From JAITVM01 sp031551135 (GTDB lineage Bacteria; Bacillota; Clostridia; Lachnospirales; JAITVM01), in the NCBI GenBank assembly GCA_031551135.1, contig JAVBOA010000018.1, forward strand, positions 1 to 14,895: a stretch of 14,895 nucleotides of DNA. Reading direction: 5' to 3'. The notes beneath the pieces were generated by a model that did not search any database, was not told where the DNA came from, and saw nothing but the letters and a program-made list of their open reading frames with translations. The position numbers and the translations under genes are program-made. This document shows positions 1 to 6,560 of the stretch, piece after piece (the stretch's first letter is position 1; every line of letters starts with the position of its first letter).

Positions 1-65
1 TCGCCAAGTATGATTTTTGGTTATCAAAAATTTTACTGGCTTTTTATTTCTTCTCTTTTTATTTT

Positions 66-81
66 AGTCTCTTTCGAGACT
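66..81 (-). ncRNA. Leader hairpin with GAAA tetraloop
   Basis: On the minus strand AGTCTC, GAAA, GAGACT form a perfect 6-bp stem closed by a GNRA tetraloop. The tetraloop is only GAAA in the minus-strand transcript, which supports leftward transcription. No U-run follows, so it is not a terminator. It is probably part of the folded precursor leader. The rest of 1-126 is AT-rich; no 16S rRNA start is reached by position 1. Confidence 0.45.
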
Positions 82-126
82 TTCCACAAAAGAATTTTTA
101 GGTTGGTTTTTTTCTTTTATCTATTT

Positions 127-141
127 AGTTTTCAATGTTCA
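127..141 (-). promoter_or_regulatory. boxA-like antitermination element in rRNA leader
   Basis: The minus strand reads TGAACATTGAAAACT at 141-127. It resembles the TGYTCTTTGAAAACT-type boxA found in rRNA leaders of Bacillota, where the NusB-S10 complex loads to prevent Rho or intrinsic termination. It sits just downstream of the second tandem promoter, the expected place. The match is by recollection of the motif, with changes in its 5' half. Confidence 0.5.
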
Positions 142-169
142 GGCTTATGTCGCTCATGCAACGGAGTTT

Positions 170-198
170 ATATTAACACATTCTTTTTTAGCTGTCAA
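170..198 (-). promoter_or_regulatory. Downstream tandem promoter of the same stable-RNA operon
   Basis: On the minus strand TTGACA at 198-193 is followed by a 17-nt spacer and TAATAT at 175-170. Initiation would fall near 163, about 20 nt before the boxA-like motif. The perfect -35 and ideal spacing repeat the arrangement of the upstream promoter, and no open reading frame with a ribosome binding site follows on this strand to the window edge, which favours a stable-RNA product. Confidence 0.6.
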
Positions 199-262
199 CC
201 ACTTTTTTTTAAAACTTTTTTCTAGCTTTTCGAGTGGCTTTTCCGTTTGCTGAAGCTCAATT

Positions 263-291
263 ATACTATCACCGTTTTAGATATCTGTCAA
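263..291 (-). promoter_or_regulatory. Upstream promoter of a leftward stable-RNA (probably rRNA) operon
   Basis: On the minus strand there is a perfect -35 TTGACA at 291-286, a 17-nt spacer and TAGTAT at 268-263. A perfect TATAAT at 265-260 overlaps it but with a 20-nt spacer, so the exact -10 is open. The promoter begins only 21 nt after the stop codon of the glycosylase gene at 313. A second TTGACA promoter lies 93 bp downstream; such tandem strong promoters are typical of rRNA operons in Bacillota. The RNA genes themselves would be outside the window. Confidence 0.6.
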
Positions 292-312
292 CATATTTTT
301 TTAATAAATTTT

Positions 313-798
313 TTATTGCAGGAAATCCAGTATTATTTTATATTCCTCCAGAATATTTTCGTATTTAATTCTGCAGTTCGAGGGACTTGTTGACGGCAAA
401 TAATACGGCTCGTAACCATATTTTGCGCAATGTTTTTTATAAAGCTCAAAAGCTTTTTTGCCCGTCGTGAAAACTTTTTTAATTTCGGCTTTATTAAAAA
501 TTATCGAGAAATCATTTGGGACAGCATTTTTTATTGTTGAGTCGTCGGCCTTTTCGATATCGCAGGATTTCAAAACGTCCCAAAGCGCAATATTTTTATC
601 GATCAAAAATTTTTTCTTTTCGTCTATGCAATCCGATTCCTTCATATTATACAGCTCGAATAATATTTTCCAAAATTTATTTTGTTTATGAGAATAATAA
701 AATCCAAGCTCACGTGATTTCGGAGAAGGCATAGTTCCTAATATCAATATTTTTGAATTTTTATCGAAAACCGGCGCAATGCTATGTTCTATTTTCAT
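313..798 (-). CDS. DNA-deoxyinosine (hypoxanthine-DNA) glycosylase, UDG family 6
   Basis: Predicted 161-residue cytosolic base-excision enzyme that removes hypoxanthine (deaminated adenine) from DNA. Visible family motifs are GTMPSPKSRE at residues 21-30 (motif 1 of the UDG fold), the HKQNKFW block around residue 40, whose Asn corresponds to the catalytic Asn of the HDG family as I recall it, and STSPSN at 136-141 (motif 2). The length is normal. A longer reading from a TTG at 813 is possible, but the ATG at 798 has AAAGGA 7 nt upstream and starts 1 nt after the Gx gene stop, so it is the better start and is probably translationally coupled. It is the last gene of a three-gene unit; its function is unrelated to its neighbours, so co-transcription may be only for expression. 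Family call is firm; substrate (hypoxanthine against uracil) is by family. Confidence 0.85.
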   Translation of the reverse strand: MKIEHSIAPVFDKNSKILILGTMPSPKSRELGFYYSHKQNKFWKILFELYNMKESDCIDEKKKFLIDKNIALWDVLKSCDIEKADDSTIKNAVPNDFSIIFNKAEIKKVFTTGKKAFELYKKHCAKYGYEPYYLPSTSPSNCRIKYENILEEYKIILDFLQ

Positions 799-799
799 A

Positions 800-1303
800 T
801 TAATTCCTTTCAAAATTTAATCTCATCAAACAGTTTCCCGCAATAAATCCTGTTAAAGCACCGGCGGCCGTCCCTAAGATTATCAAAATTGGCAGATACA
901 AAAATAATTTTATATTTTGCAAAATCAAAGCGGCTATGCAAATTTGCCCGAAATTATGAAAAACCGAACCAAGCACAGAAATTCCGATTACAGAGAAAAT
1001 ATTTAGCCGCTTGAAAAGCGCCATAATAAAAAAACTCATAATTCCGCCGGATAGCGAATATATCATACCATAAACGCCCGAAAATCCAATACCGATAACG
1101 AGAATTCTAATTAAATTTACAAAAAAAGCGTCTCTTTCGGATTTTGTATACAAAAAAATAAGTACAACAATATTCGCCAAGCCCAATTTTATGCCCGGAA
1201 CAGACGCAACCGGGGATGGCAAGGATTTTTCGAAACACGAGAGAATTATCGCCAAAGCGGTGAAAATTCCGTAAAACGCTACATTATTTGATGACCGTGT
1301 CAA
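800..1303 (-). CDS. Gx transporter family protein (PF07456, 'heptaprenyl diphosphate synthase component I')
   Basis: Predicted 167-residue integral membrane protein with about five hydrophobic segments. The family signature is clear: SLPSPVASVPGIKLGLANIV at residues 27-46 and GSVFHNFGQ at 112-120. The old name component I of heptaprenyl diphosphate synthase is not supported by any prenyltransferase motif; the family looks like a small transporter S-component. The start is a TTG with GGAG 6 nt upstream, overlapping the preceding NusG-II gene by 20 nt, which suggests translational coupling. NusG-II and Gx proteins are commonly neighbours in Bacillota, and from memory the EetB protein of flavin-based extracellular electron transfer belongs to this family. 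No other electron-transfer gene is in the window, so a flavin or quinone role is only a hypothesis. Confidence 0.82.
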   Translation of the reverse strand: MTRSSNNVAFYGIFTALAIILSCFEKSLPSPVASVPGIKLGLANIVVLIFLYTKSERDAFFVNLIRILVIGIGFSGVYGMIYSLSGGIMSFFIMALFKRLNIFSVIGISVLGSVFHNFGQICIAALILQNIKLFLYLPILIILGTAAGALTGFIAGNCLMRLNFERN

Positions 1304-1658
1304 AATCTCCGTCCCCTCCCGATTTAATTTCTACCATAATTTTATTCGGCAGACACACAATAGATTGATTTGTATTTTTTATATGCCCTTGTTTCAAACA
1401 ATATTTATCTTTGCAGGATGCCTCCGAAATATACGCCTCGCCGTTTTTGATATTTATTTTAATTAAAATCTCACCCTGCGGATTTTTTATCTCAAGTGTA
1501 TTTTCTTCATTAAGCGGAAGTGTTTTATAAACATTTGCGTTGTATGAGATTACAACCTGTCCGCCTTTTTGCACGTATTTCAAAAACACAAAATTAAAAG
1601 CCAAAGCGATTATCAAAAGTAAAATTATCAAAACTATGTCCGCTTTTTTTATAAACAA
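1284..1658 (-). CDS. NusG domain II-containing membrane-anchored protein
   Basis: Predicted 124-residue protein with one N-terminal membrane segment (about residues 8-28) and an extracytoplasmic beta-rich NusG-II domain. The domain is recognised by the cysteine pattern CKDKYC at 82-87 followed by GHI and SIVCLPNKIMVEI at 99-111; the three cysteines could bind a metal or cofactor. It is not the transcription factor NusG; only the small domain is shared. Start is a TTG with AAAGG about 10 nt upstream. It heads the unit with the Gx gene, which it overlaps. From memory, EetA of extracellular electron-transfer loci has this architecture. No clear promoter was found in 1659-1744; the only notable feature there is a direct TAGTTTA repeat near 1696-1715. 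Confidence 0.82.
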   Translation of the reverse strand: MFIKKADIVLIILLLIIALAFNFVFLKYVQKGGQVVISYNANVYKTLPLNEENTLEIKNPQGEILIKINIKNGEAYISEASCKDKYCLKQGHIKNTNQSIVCLPNKIMVEIKSGGDGDFDTVIK

Positions 1659-1744
1659 GATTTAAACAACCTTTCTTTCGGTTTTCTTAAAAGCATAGTT
1701 TACAAAATTAGTTTAACATTAAATTCTTGTTTTATAAAGAAGAA

Positions 1745-1788
1745 GTAAAATAATAAAACGCAAGCCCGATTTAAAATCCGAACTTGCG
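1745..1788 (-). terminator. Intrinsic terminator of the phosphatase/ABC operon
   Basis: In the minus-strand transcript CGCAAGUUCG (1788-1779) pairs with CGGGCUUGCG (1768-1759), a 10-bp stem with a 10-nt loop, followed by UUUUAUUAUUUU. Two of the pairs are G-U wobbles that would be A-C mismatches in a plus-strand transcript, so the element is tuned to leftward transcription. It lies 24 nt after the alkaline phosphatase stop. Confidence 0.85.
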
Positions 1789-1812
1789 CTGTTTCCATTC
1801 TAAATGATAGAT

Positions 1813-3303
1813 TTATTTCACTTTACAAATCTCAAATAAATATTTAGCAATGTCTGTATTATCATAATAGCCGTCATATAAGTCAGCGCCAGCACCCACG
1901 GCGAAAACTGCTGTCGGAAGTCCTGTATGGCTTAATGATGTAAATGCAACACCGGCTTTATTCCCCAAAATTTTAGTGAGAGCAATTGTAAGCGGCTCAT
2001 AAACGCCGTACATCATTTTATCTTTAACTGTCGTGGTTCTCTGGTCGGATTTTAACATCGCCTGAGAATAAGCATAAACAACTGCGGCGTATTCGTCATC
2101 GCTCAAAACAAGCAGAGGATTTTTTTCGGCATCGGGGTCATCCTTCTTTATCAATCCGAAATAAGTTTTTATATCGGCCATAACAGTTTCCAAAGTAGCA
2201 TTGCTTTCTCTGAACTGAGCGACTCTCTTATCATACGATGTAAAGGACATTTTTTGATTAGCCAAAAGTTCATAATGAGTGGTATATGCAGTCATTGTAT
2301 TTCCTAATGTCAAGCCGCCCGTCTCGTGGTCTCCCGTAACAATAATAAGTGTTTCGGTCGGATGCTTTTTGTAAAAATTGTAAGCTTCTTTTACCGCCGA
2401 ATCAAGCCCAATAACTTCATGTACGGTTGTTGCCGCATCATTTGCGTGACCGGACCAATCAATCGAACCGCCTTCAACCATCATAAAAAAGCCTTTATCG
2501 TTATCCAACAATTCTATCCCTTTTTTAGTAAAGAAACTCAGTCCGAGTTCTTTCTGCTCGGTTGTTCTGTCAATTTCATAATCCATTACATTATCCCAAG
2601 CTCTATCCGGCGAAATAGCCACTACTTTTTGATCGCCCTTTTTCAGAGCCAAGAGTTCTTTTTTAGTTCTTGCCAATTTATAGCCGCTTTCTGCCAAAAC
2701 ATCATGTATATTTTTTTTGTCGTTATTATTTCCGTTAAGGCTCAAAAATTCGCCGCCGGCAAAATAATCGAAATTGCTTTTCGGAATCTCCATCGCTATT
2801 TCGTAATAATTTTTTCTTGAAGGCTGATGAGCATAATATGCGGCCGGTGTCGCATTATTAATATTCACAGTAGAGACAATACCTATTTTATATCCAAGCT
2901 GTTTTTTTAGTTTTTCCGCTATAGTCTCGTATCTTTCGCTGCCGTCCGGACTTAATCCGATTATATTGCTGTTAGTTTTTTTGCCTGTCGCCAAAGCCGT
3001 ACCCGCCGACGGCGATTCTGTAATATAAGTTTGATTGTCATAGGTTGTTGAAGTTCCGGCATGCGGAAAAGTTGTAAAAAGCATTTTTTCAGGCTTAACC
3101 GAATCTTTTCCGTTTTTCATTACACCCAAATAATTATTTGCCAACTGTACCTGCGGCCACGCCATACCGTCACCAATAAACATAAATATGTATTTCGGCG
3201 GTTTTCCGCTGTACTGCTCTGCCGCTGAAACAAAGCAGAAATTTTGCAAAGCAAATACAAGTACCAATAAAATCGAAAGTAATTTTTTAGATATTTTTTT
3301 CAT
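1813..3303 (-). CDS. Secreted alkaline phosphatase (PhoA superfamily, PF00245)
   Basis: Predicted 496-residue phosphomonoesterase exported by a Sec signal peptide (about residues 1-27, ending VSA-AEQ). The active site is complete against E. coli PhoA: metal Asp45 in FIGDGM, nucleophile Ser97 in TESPSAGTALATG, Arg163 in SRK, Glu277 and metal ligands Asp282/His286 in VEGGSIDWSGHAND, Asp325/His326 in TGDHETGG and His459 in SLSHTG. Trp283 replaces E. coli Lys328 and Asn replaces Asp153, the variation that affects the Mg site. No cell-wall anchor is visible, so it is free or loosely bound outside the cell. Start is ATG with GAAAGGAGTG upstream. It is the last gene of the operon, 36 nt after the second permease, which suggests that it prepares the transporter's substrate rather than serving a Pho response; no PHO box was seen. 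Confidence 0.93.
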   Translation of the reverse strand: MKKISKKLLSILLVLVFALQNFCFVSAAEQYSGKPPKYIFMFIGDGMAWPQVQLANNYLGVMKNGKDSVKPEKMLFTTFPHAGTSTTYDNQTYITESPSAGTALATGKKTNSNIIGLSPDGSERYETIAEKLKKQLGYKIGIVSTVNINNATPAAYYAHQPSRKNYYEIAMEIPKSNFDYFAGGEFLSLNGNNNDKKNIHDVLAESGYKLARTKKELLALKKGDQKVVAISPDRAWDNVMDYEIDRTTEQKELGLSFFTKKGIELLDNDKGFFMMVEGGSIDWSGHANDAATTVHEVIGLDSAVKEAYNFYKKHPTETLIIVTGDHETGGLTLGNTMTAYTTHYELLANQKMSFTSYDKRVAQFRESNATLETVMADIKTYFGLIKKDDPDAEKNPLLVLSDDEYAAVVYAYSQAMLKSDQRTTTVKDKMMYGVYEPLTIALTKILGNKAGVAFTSLSHTGLPTAVFAVGAGADLYDGYYDNTDIAKYLFEICKVK

Positions 3304-3339
3304 AAAAACACTCCTTTCAGTCCCTAAACAATTGAAATT

Positions 3340-4179
3340 TTAACCCTTAATTCCGCTGCTTGAAATTCCTTCAACGTAATATTTTTGGAAAGGAAGGAAT
3401 AAAAATAACGGAATCACCGCGCTTATTGTGGAGGCCGCAAAAAGATATGACCAAAGTGTAGCCCTTTCAGTTTGGAAAGCCGCAAGCGCAACCTGTATCA
3501 TTCTCGATTCGGGGGTTCTTGCAACAACTAAAGGCCAAAGAAAAGCATTCCAGCTATTCATAAAAATCATTAGCCCTGCCGTTACAAAAACCGGTGCCGA
3601 AAGTGGAATAATTATCCTATAAAATATGGTCAAAAAACCGGCACCGTCAACCCTTGCGGATTCTATTAACGATGGCGGAATATCTTTAAAAAATTGTGTA
3701 AAAAGCATCAATACAAGCCCGTCAGCCAAAGTCGGAATAATAATCCCTTTGTAAGTATCAACCCAAGCAAGCGAATTTACTACTTTATATAAAGGCATTG
3801 CTATCGCTTCAAAAGGAATCATAAAAGACAGCAGTACAATTCCGTATAGAATTTTTTTGAATTTAAAATCAAATACCGCAAAGCCGAAAGCCGCAAAGCT
3901 GTTTATAATACAGCCGAAAATTATAGTCAGCGCACTTACGACGAGCGTATTTTTTATTGGTACGGCAAAATCGAATTCCTTAAATAAACCAACGTATGAG
4001 TCTAAATTAAAATCCGTCGGGAAAAACGATTTCCAAGAAAGCGGCATGGCATTTTTAAAAATCTCGCTGTCTGTACTAAAAGACGATGAGATTGACCAAA
4101 TAAACGGTATCAAAGTCAAAACAGTAATCAAAACAAGCAGGATATACAAAATAATTTTTACATTTTTTGATCTTTCCAT
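3340..4179 (-). CDS. CUT1-type ABC transporter permease, MalG/UgpE-like
   Basis: Predicted 279-residue inner subunit of a carbohydrate-type (CUT1) importer with six hydrophobic segments. The EAA loop, which docks on the ATPase, is seen as ESARVDGAGFLTIFYRIIIP at residues 173-192. The short N-terminal cytoplasmic tail and single first TM segment are as in MalG-type partners. The ATG is 2 nt after the stop of the first permease, and its GGAGG lies inside that gene's end, so the two subunits are likely coupled. Length and topology are normal. The substrate cannot be told from the permease; context suggests a dephosphorylated product such as a nucleoside. Confidence 0.9.
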   Translation of the reverse strand: MERSKNVKIILYILLVLITVLTLIPFIWSISSSFSTDSEIFKNAMPLSWKSFFPTDFNLDSYVGLFKEFDFAVPIKNTLVVSALTIIFGCIINSFAAFGFAVFDFKFKKILYGIVLLSFMIPFEAIAMPLYKVVNSLAWVDTYKGIIIPTLADGLVLMLFTQFFKDIPPSLIESARVDGAGFLTIFYRIIIPLSAPVFVTAGLMIFMNSWNAFLWPLVVARTPESRMIQVALAAFQTERATLWSYLFAASTISAVIPLFLFLPFQKYYVEGISSSGIKG

Positions 4180-4181
4180 AA

Positions 4182-5066
4182 TTATGCCGGCCTCCTTTTG
4201 CCTTTTTTAGTTTCCGACACATCGTTACCCATAAGCCTGAATTGCATGGCCACAATCAAAGCAACCACTGCAAGCAAAATTGTAACCACCGCTGTGGCTC
4301 GTCCGCGGTCCACAAACAAAAAAGACGATTTGTAAGCTTCATACATTAAAACATTTGTACTCGAGTTCGGACCGCCTTTTGTAACCATATACATCGGTGC
4401 AAACAGAAGCAAATTTGCAGTAGTATCAGCTACAACAACAAAGAGCATAGAATTTTTGAGCAAAGGCAAAGTTATTTTGAGCGTTGTTCTCCACCAATTC
4501 GCGCCGTCTATTCTAGCGGCTTCATAAACTTCCTTGCTGATATTTTGGAGTCCCGCCAACAAAAACATCATCCAATACCCGATGCCTTTCCACGAAGCCA
4601 TGAGCATAATACTCCACAGAGCTTGGTCTTTGCTTATCAAAAACGGCTGAGGGGCTATATGAAACAGCGCCAGAAAACCATTTACAATTCCGTTGTTCGG
4701 ATTCAGCATAAGCGCCCAAAGTATTGTTGCGATTGTCATCGAAATCGTGACCGGCAAATAAAATATTGTTCTGAAAATTGCAATCCCTTTTAATTTTTCA
4801 TTTACTAAAAGTGCCATAAAAACCGCAAGAATAATTTGAAGCGGAGTTGTAACAATATTAAATTTAAATGTAACAAGGCACGAATTCCAAAAAAGCGGAT
4901 CCTCAAAAAGGTTTACATAGTTTTTCAAACTAAGACTGTTTTTATAAGTTAAGGACTCTAAAACAGTCGAAAAAATCGGATACACTTTAAACACGACTAT
5001 CAATAAAAAAGCCGGTGCTATACAAACAAAAGGAATCATTCCCTGAAGAAGTTTTTTTGGATTCAT
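4182..5066 (-). CDS. CUT1-type ABC transporter permease, MalF/UgpA-like
   Basis: Predicted 294-residue membrane subunit that pairs with the downstream MalG-like permease. The EAA motif EAARIDGANWWRTTLKITLP is at about residues 182-201, counted from the chosen start. An ATG at 5078 opens the same frame, but it overlaps the ribosome binding site GGAGG (5077-5073); the ATG at 5066, 5 nt after that GGAGG, is the likely real start. The gene is separated from the binding-protein gene by a long inverted repeat, while it is almost fused to the next permease. No ATP-binding subunit is encoded in this operon. Confidence 0.9.
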   Translation of the reverse strand: MNPKKLLQGMIPFVCIAPAFLLIVVFKVYPIFSTVLESLTYKNSLSLKNYVNLFEDPLFWNSCLVTFKFNIVTTPLQIILAVFMALLVNEKLKGIAIFRTIFYLPVTISMTIATILWALMLNPNNGIVNGFLALFHIAPQPFLISKDQALWSIMLMASWKGIGYWMMFLLAGLQNISKEVYEAARIDGANWWRTTLKITLPLLKNSMLFVVVADTTANLLLFAPMYMVTKGGPNSSTNVLMYEAYKSSFLFVDRGRATAVVTILLAVVALIVAMQFRLMGNDVSETKKGKRRPA

Positions 5067-5083
5067 TGTAGCCTCCATTTCTT

Positions 5084-5197
5084 ATACTATTTCCATTATT
5101 AAGGATAGAAAAAAATATTTCATTTCGCGCTAGAAGCATTGCGCGAAACGCTCCGCTGTGAAGAATTTTTTTCTACTTATCAAAATGAAAATAGTAT
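5084..5197. repeat. 114-bp imperfect inverted repeat between binding protein and permease genes
   Basis: Outer arms ATACTATTTCCATT (5084-5097) and AATGAAAATAGTAT (5184-5197) match with one mismatch. Inside them an A-rich pair (AGGATAGAAAAAAAT near 5102-5116 and ATTTTTTTCTACTT near 5165-5178) and a perfect 8-bp core TTTCGCGC/GCGCGAAA (5123-5130 and 5141-5148, loop 5131-5140) continue the fold. The right half carries about 10 extra bases (near 5149-5158). In RNA it would be one very long hairpin. It could protect the upstream binding-protein mRNA and lower permease output, or be a small palindromic transposon remnant (MITE-like). Confidence 0.8.
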
Positions 5198-5205
5198 TAC
5201 AAAAA

Positions 5206-6531
5206 CTAATCTTTATACTTTTTGAACAATTGATTTATTTGAGCAACTGCGCCATCAAGGGATTCTTTTGGGTCTGAGCCGTTTCGGATATCCTCAAAAG
5301 CTGTAGTCATAACATTTTCCCATTCCGAATACCCCGGTGAAACCGGACGCGGATAGCCTGTTTTTGCGGCATCATTCGCACACATTTTATATAAATCGCT
5401 GGCTTCTGAATCTTGCGCGATTTTATCCAGTGATACCTTCAAAGCCGGAACATCTCCGCTTTCTTTTATCCAAACATCGTTGCCTTCGCCAAGTGTCATA
5501 TATTTAATAAATTCCGCCGCGTCATCTTCATTTTTGCTGAATGCGGAAACTCCAAAATGCCAAGAACCCGTTGGTGTCGCACTTTTATCTTCATAGCCTT
5601 TGAAAGTCGGAAACGGTGCGTATCCGAATTCGAATCCTTCTGTACCCGACGCGGTAAAGAAATTCCAAGGCCCTCCTATATAAAATACAGCTTTTCCGCC
5701 AAAAAACATCGGTCCGAATTCTTCAGCCTTCACACCTCGTAAAGAAACTTTATTTTCAAATAAATCCCTATAAAATGACGCGATCTTAACCCAGTTTTCA
5801 GTATTCACAACTCCGTCCACGGTAAATCCGTCATCTGCAATTCCTTTTTCGCCAAGCGTATTCGCCATAGGTAAAATTTGATACGGACGGCTCACTTGCT
5901 CAAGTGCGATTCCGGCGTAACCTTGGTCACGGTTCGGGTCTACTTTATCCAGAACCTTGTTTGACATTTCAACGAGTTCTTCCCACGTGGCCACGCCGAA
6001 TTCTCCGCTTCCCGAATAAGTAATTCCGGCTTCATTCAAAAGCTTCTTATTATAAAATAATAATTGTGCCGAAGTTTCGAGCGGCGAGGCCATAAATTGA
6101 TTGTTCCAGATTGAAGCTATTTTGGATGAATCAATAAATTTATCTTGTTCTTCCTTAGAAATGTAATTGTCAAGAGGCTTTATATATCCTCTTTCCGTAT
6201 ACGCGGCCACCAAAGGCGCATCTACAGATATTACGTCGTATTCGGAAGATTGCGATGCAACCTTTGTTTCAATTACTTGAAAAAGTTGGTCATATCCATA
6301 AATTTCGAGCTGTAAATCGATATTCGGATGAGACGCTTCATAAGCCTCTTCAACTTTCGCCATCGGAGCTTCCCAAAATCCTCCGCCCGCGGTAATCACT
6401 TTCAATACTTTTTTTCCTTCGGAAGCAGTGGTTTCTGCCGAAGCATTTCCCTCATCCGCCGGTTTTCCATTACTGCATGCGCTAAAACTCATAGCCATTG
6501 CTAAAGTTAAAGCAAAAAATCTTTTTTTCAT
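5206..6531 (-). CDS. Extracellular solute-binding lipoprotein, family 1 (CUT1)
   Basis: Predicted 441-residue lipoprotein that captures the substrate outside the membrane and delivers it to the two permeases. A lipoprotein signal ends in SFSAC, with Cys19 as the lipidated residue, followed by a Gly/Ala/Glu-rich linker. The mature part shows family-1 binding protein features: KVITAGGGFW opening, the VISVDAPLVAAYTERGYIKP segment after residue 100, LLFYNKKLLNEAG about residue 165, and FFGGKAVFYIGGPWNF near 275. Length is typical. The ATG at 6546 overlaps the GGAGG at 6544-6540, so the ATG at 6531, 8 nt further, is the likely start. It lies 29 nt after the nucleoside hydrolase. Ligand unknown: the family mainly binds sugars, glycerol-phosphate and polyols, while operon content suggests nucleosides. 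Confidence 0.9.
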   Translation of the reverse strand: MKKRFFALTLAMAMSFSACSNGKPADEGNASAETTASEGKKVLKVITAGGGFWEAPMAKVEEAYEASHPNIDLQLEIYGYDQLFQVIETKVASQSSEYDVISVDAPLVAAYTERGYIKPLDNYISKEEQDKFIDSSKIASIWNNQFMASPLETSAQLLFYNKKLLNEAGITYSGSGEFGVATWEELVEMSNKVLDKVDPNRDQGYAGIALEQVSRPYQILPMANTLGEKGIADDGFTVDGVVNTENWVKIASFYRDLFENKVSLRGVKAEEFGPMFFGGKAVFYIGGPWNFFTASGTEGFEFGYAPFPTFKGYEDKSATPTGSWHFGVSAFSKNEDDAAEFIKYMTLGEGNDVWIKESGDVPALKVSLDKIAQDSEASDLYKMCANDAAKTGYPRPVSPGYSEWENVMTTAFEDIRNGSDPKESLDGAVAQINQLFKKYKD

Positions 6532-6560
6532 TTTTATTACCTCCATTCTGATTTTTTAGT

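Noticed and set aside
10..225. 71-codon plus-strand frame at the left edge
   Set aside because: No ribosome binding site, composition dominated by Phe and Leu from T-runs, and it is antisense to the promoter/boxA leader region.
798..813. Longer TTG start for the deoxyinosine glycosylase
   Set aside because: It would read through the AAAGGA ribosome binding site of the better ATG start.
2326..2820. 164-codon plus-strand frame inside the phosphatase gene
   Set aside because: It is antisense to a gene with a complete active site and has no family-like motifs; an overlap artefact.
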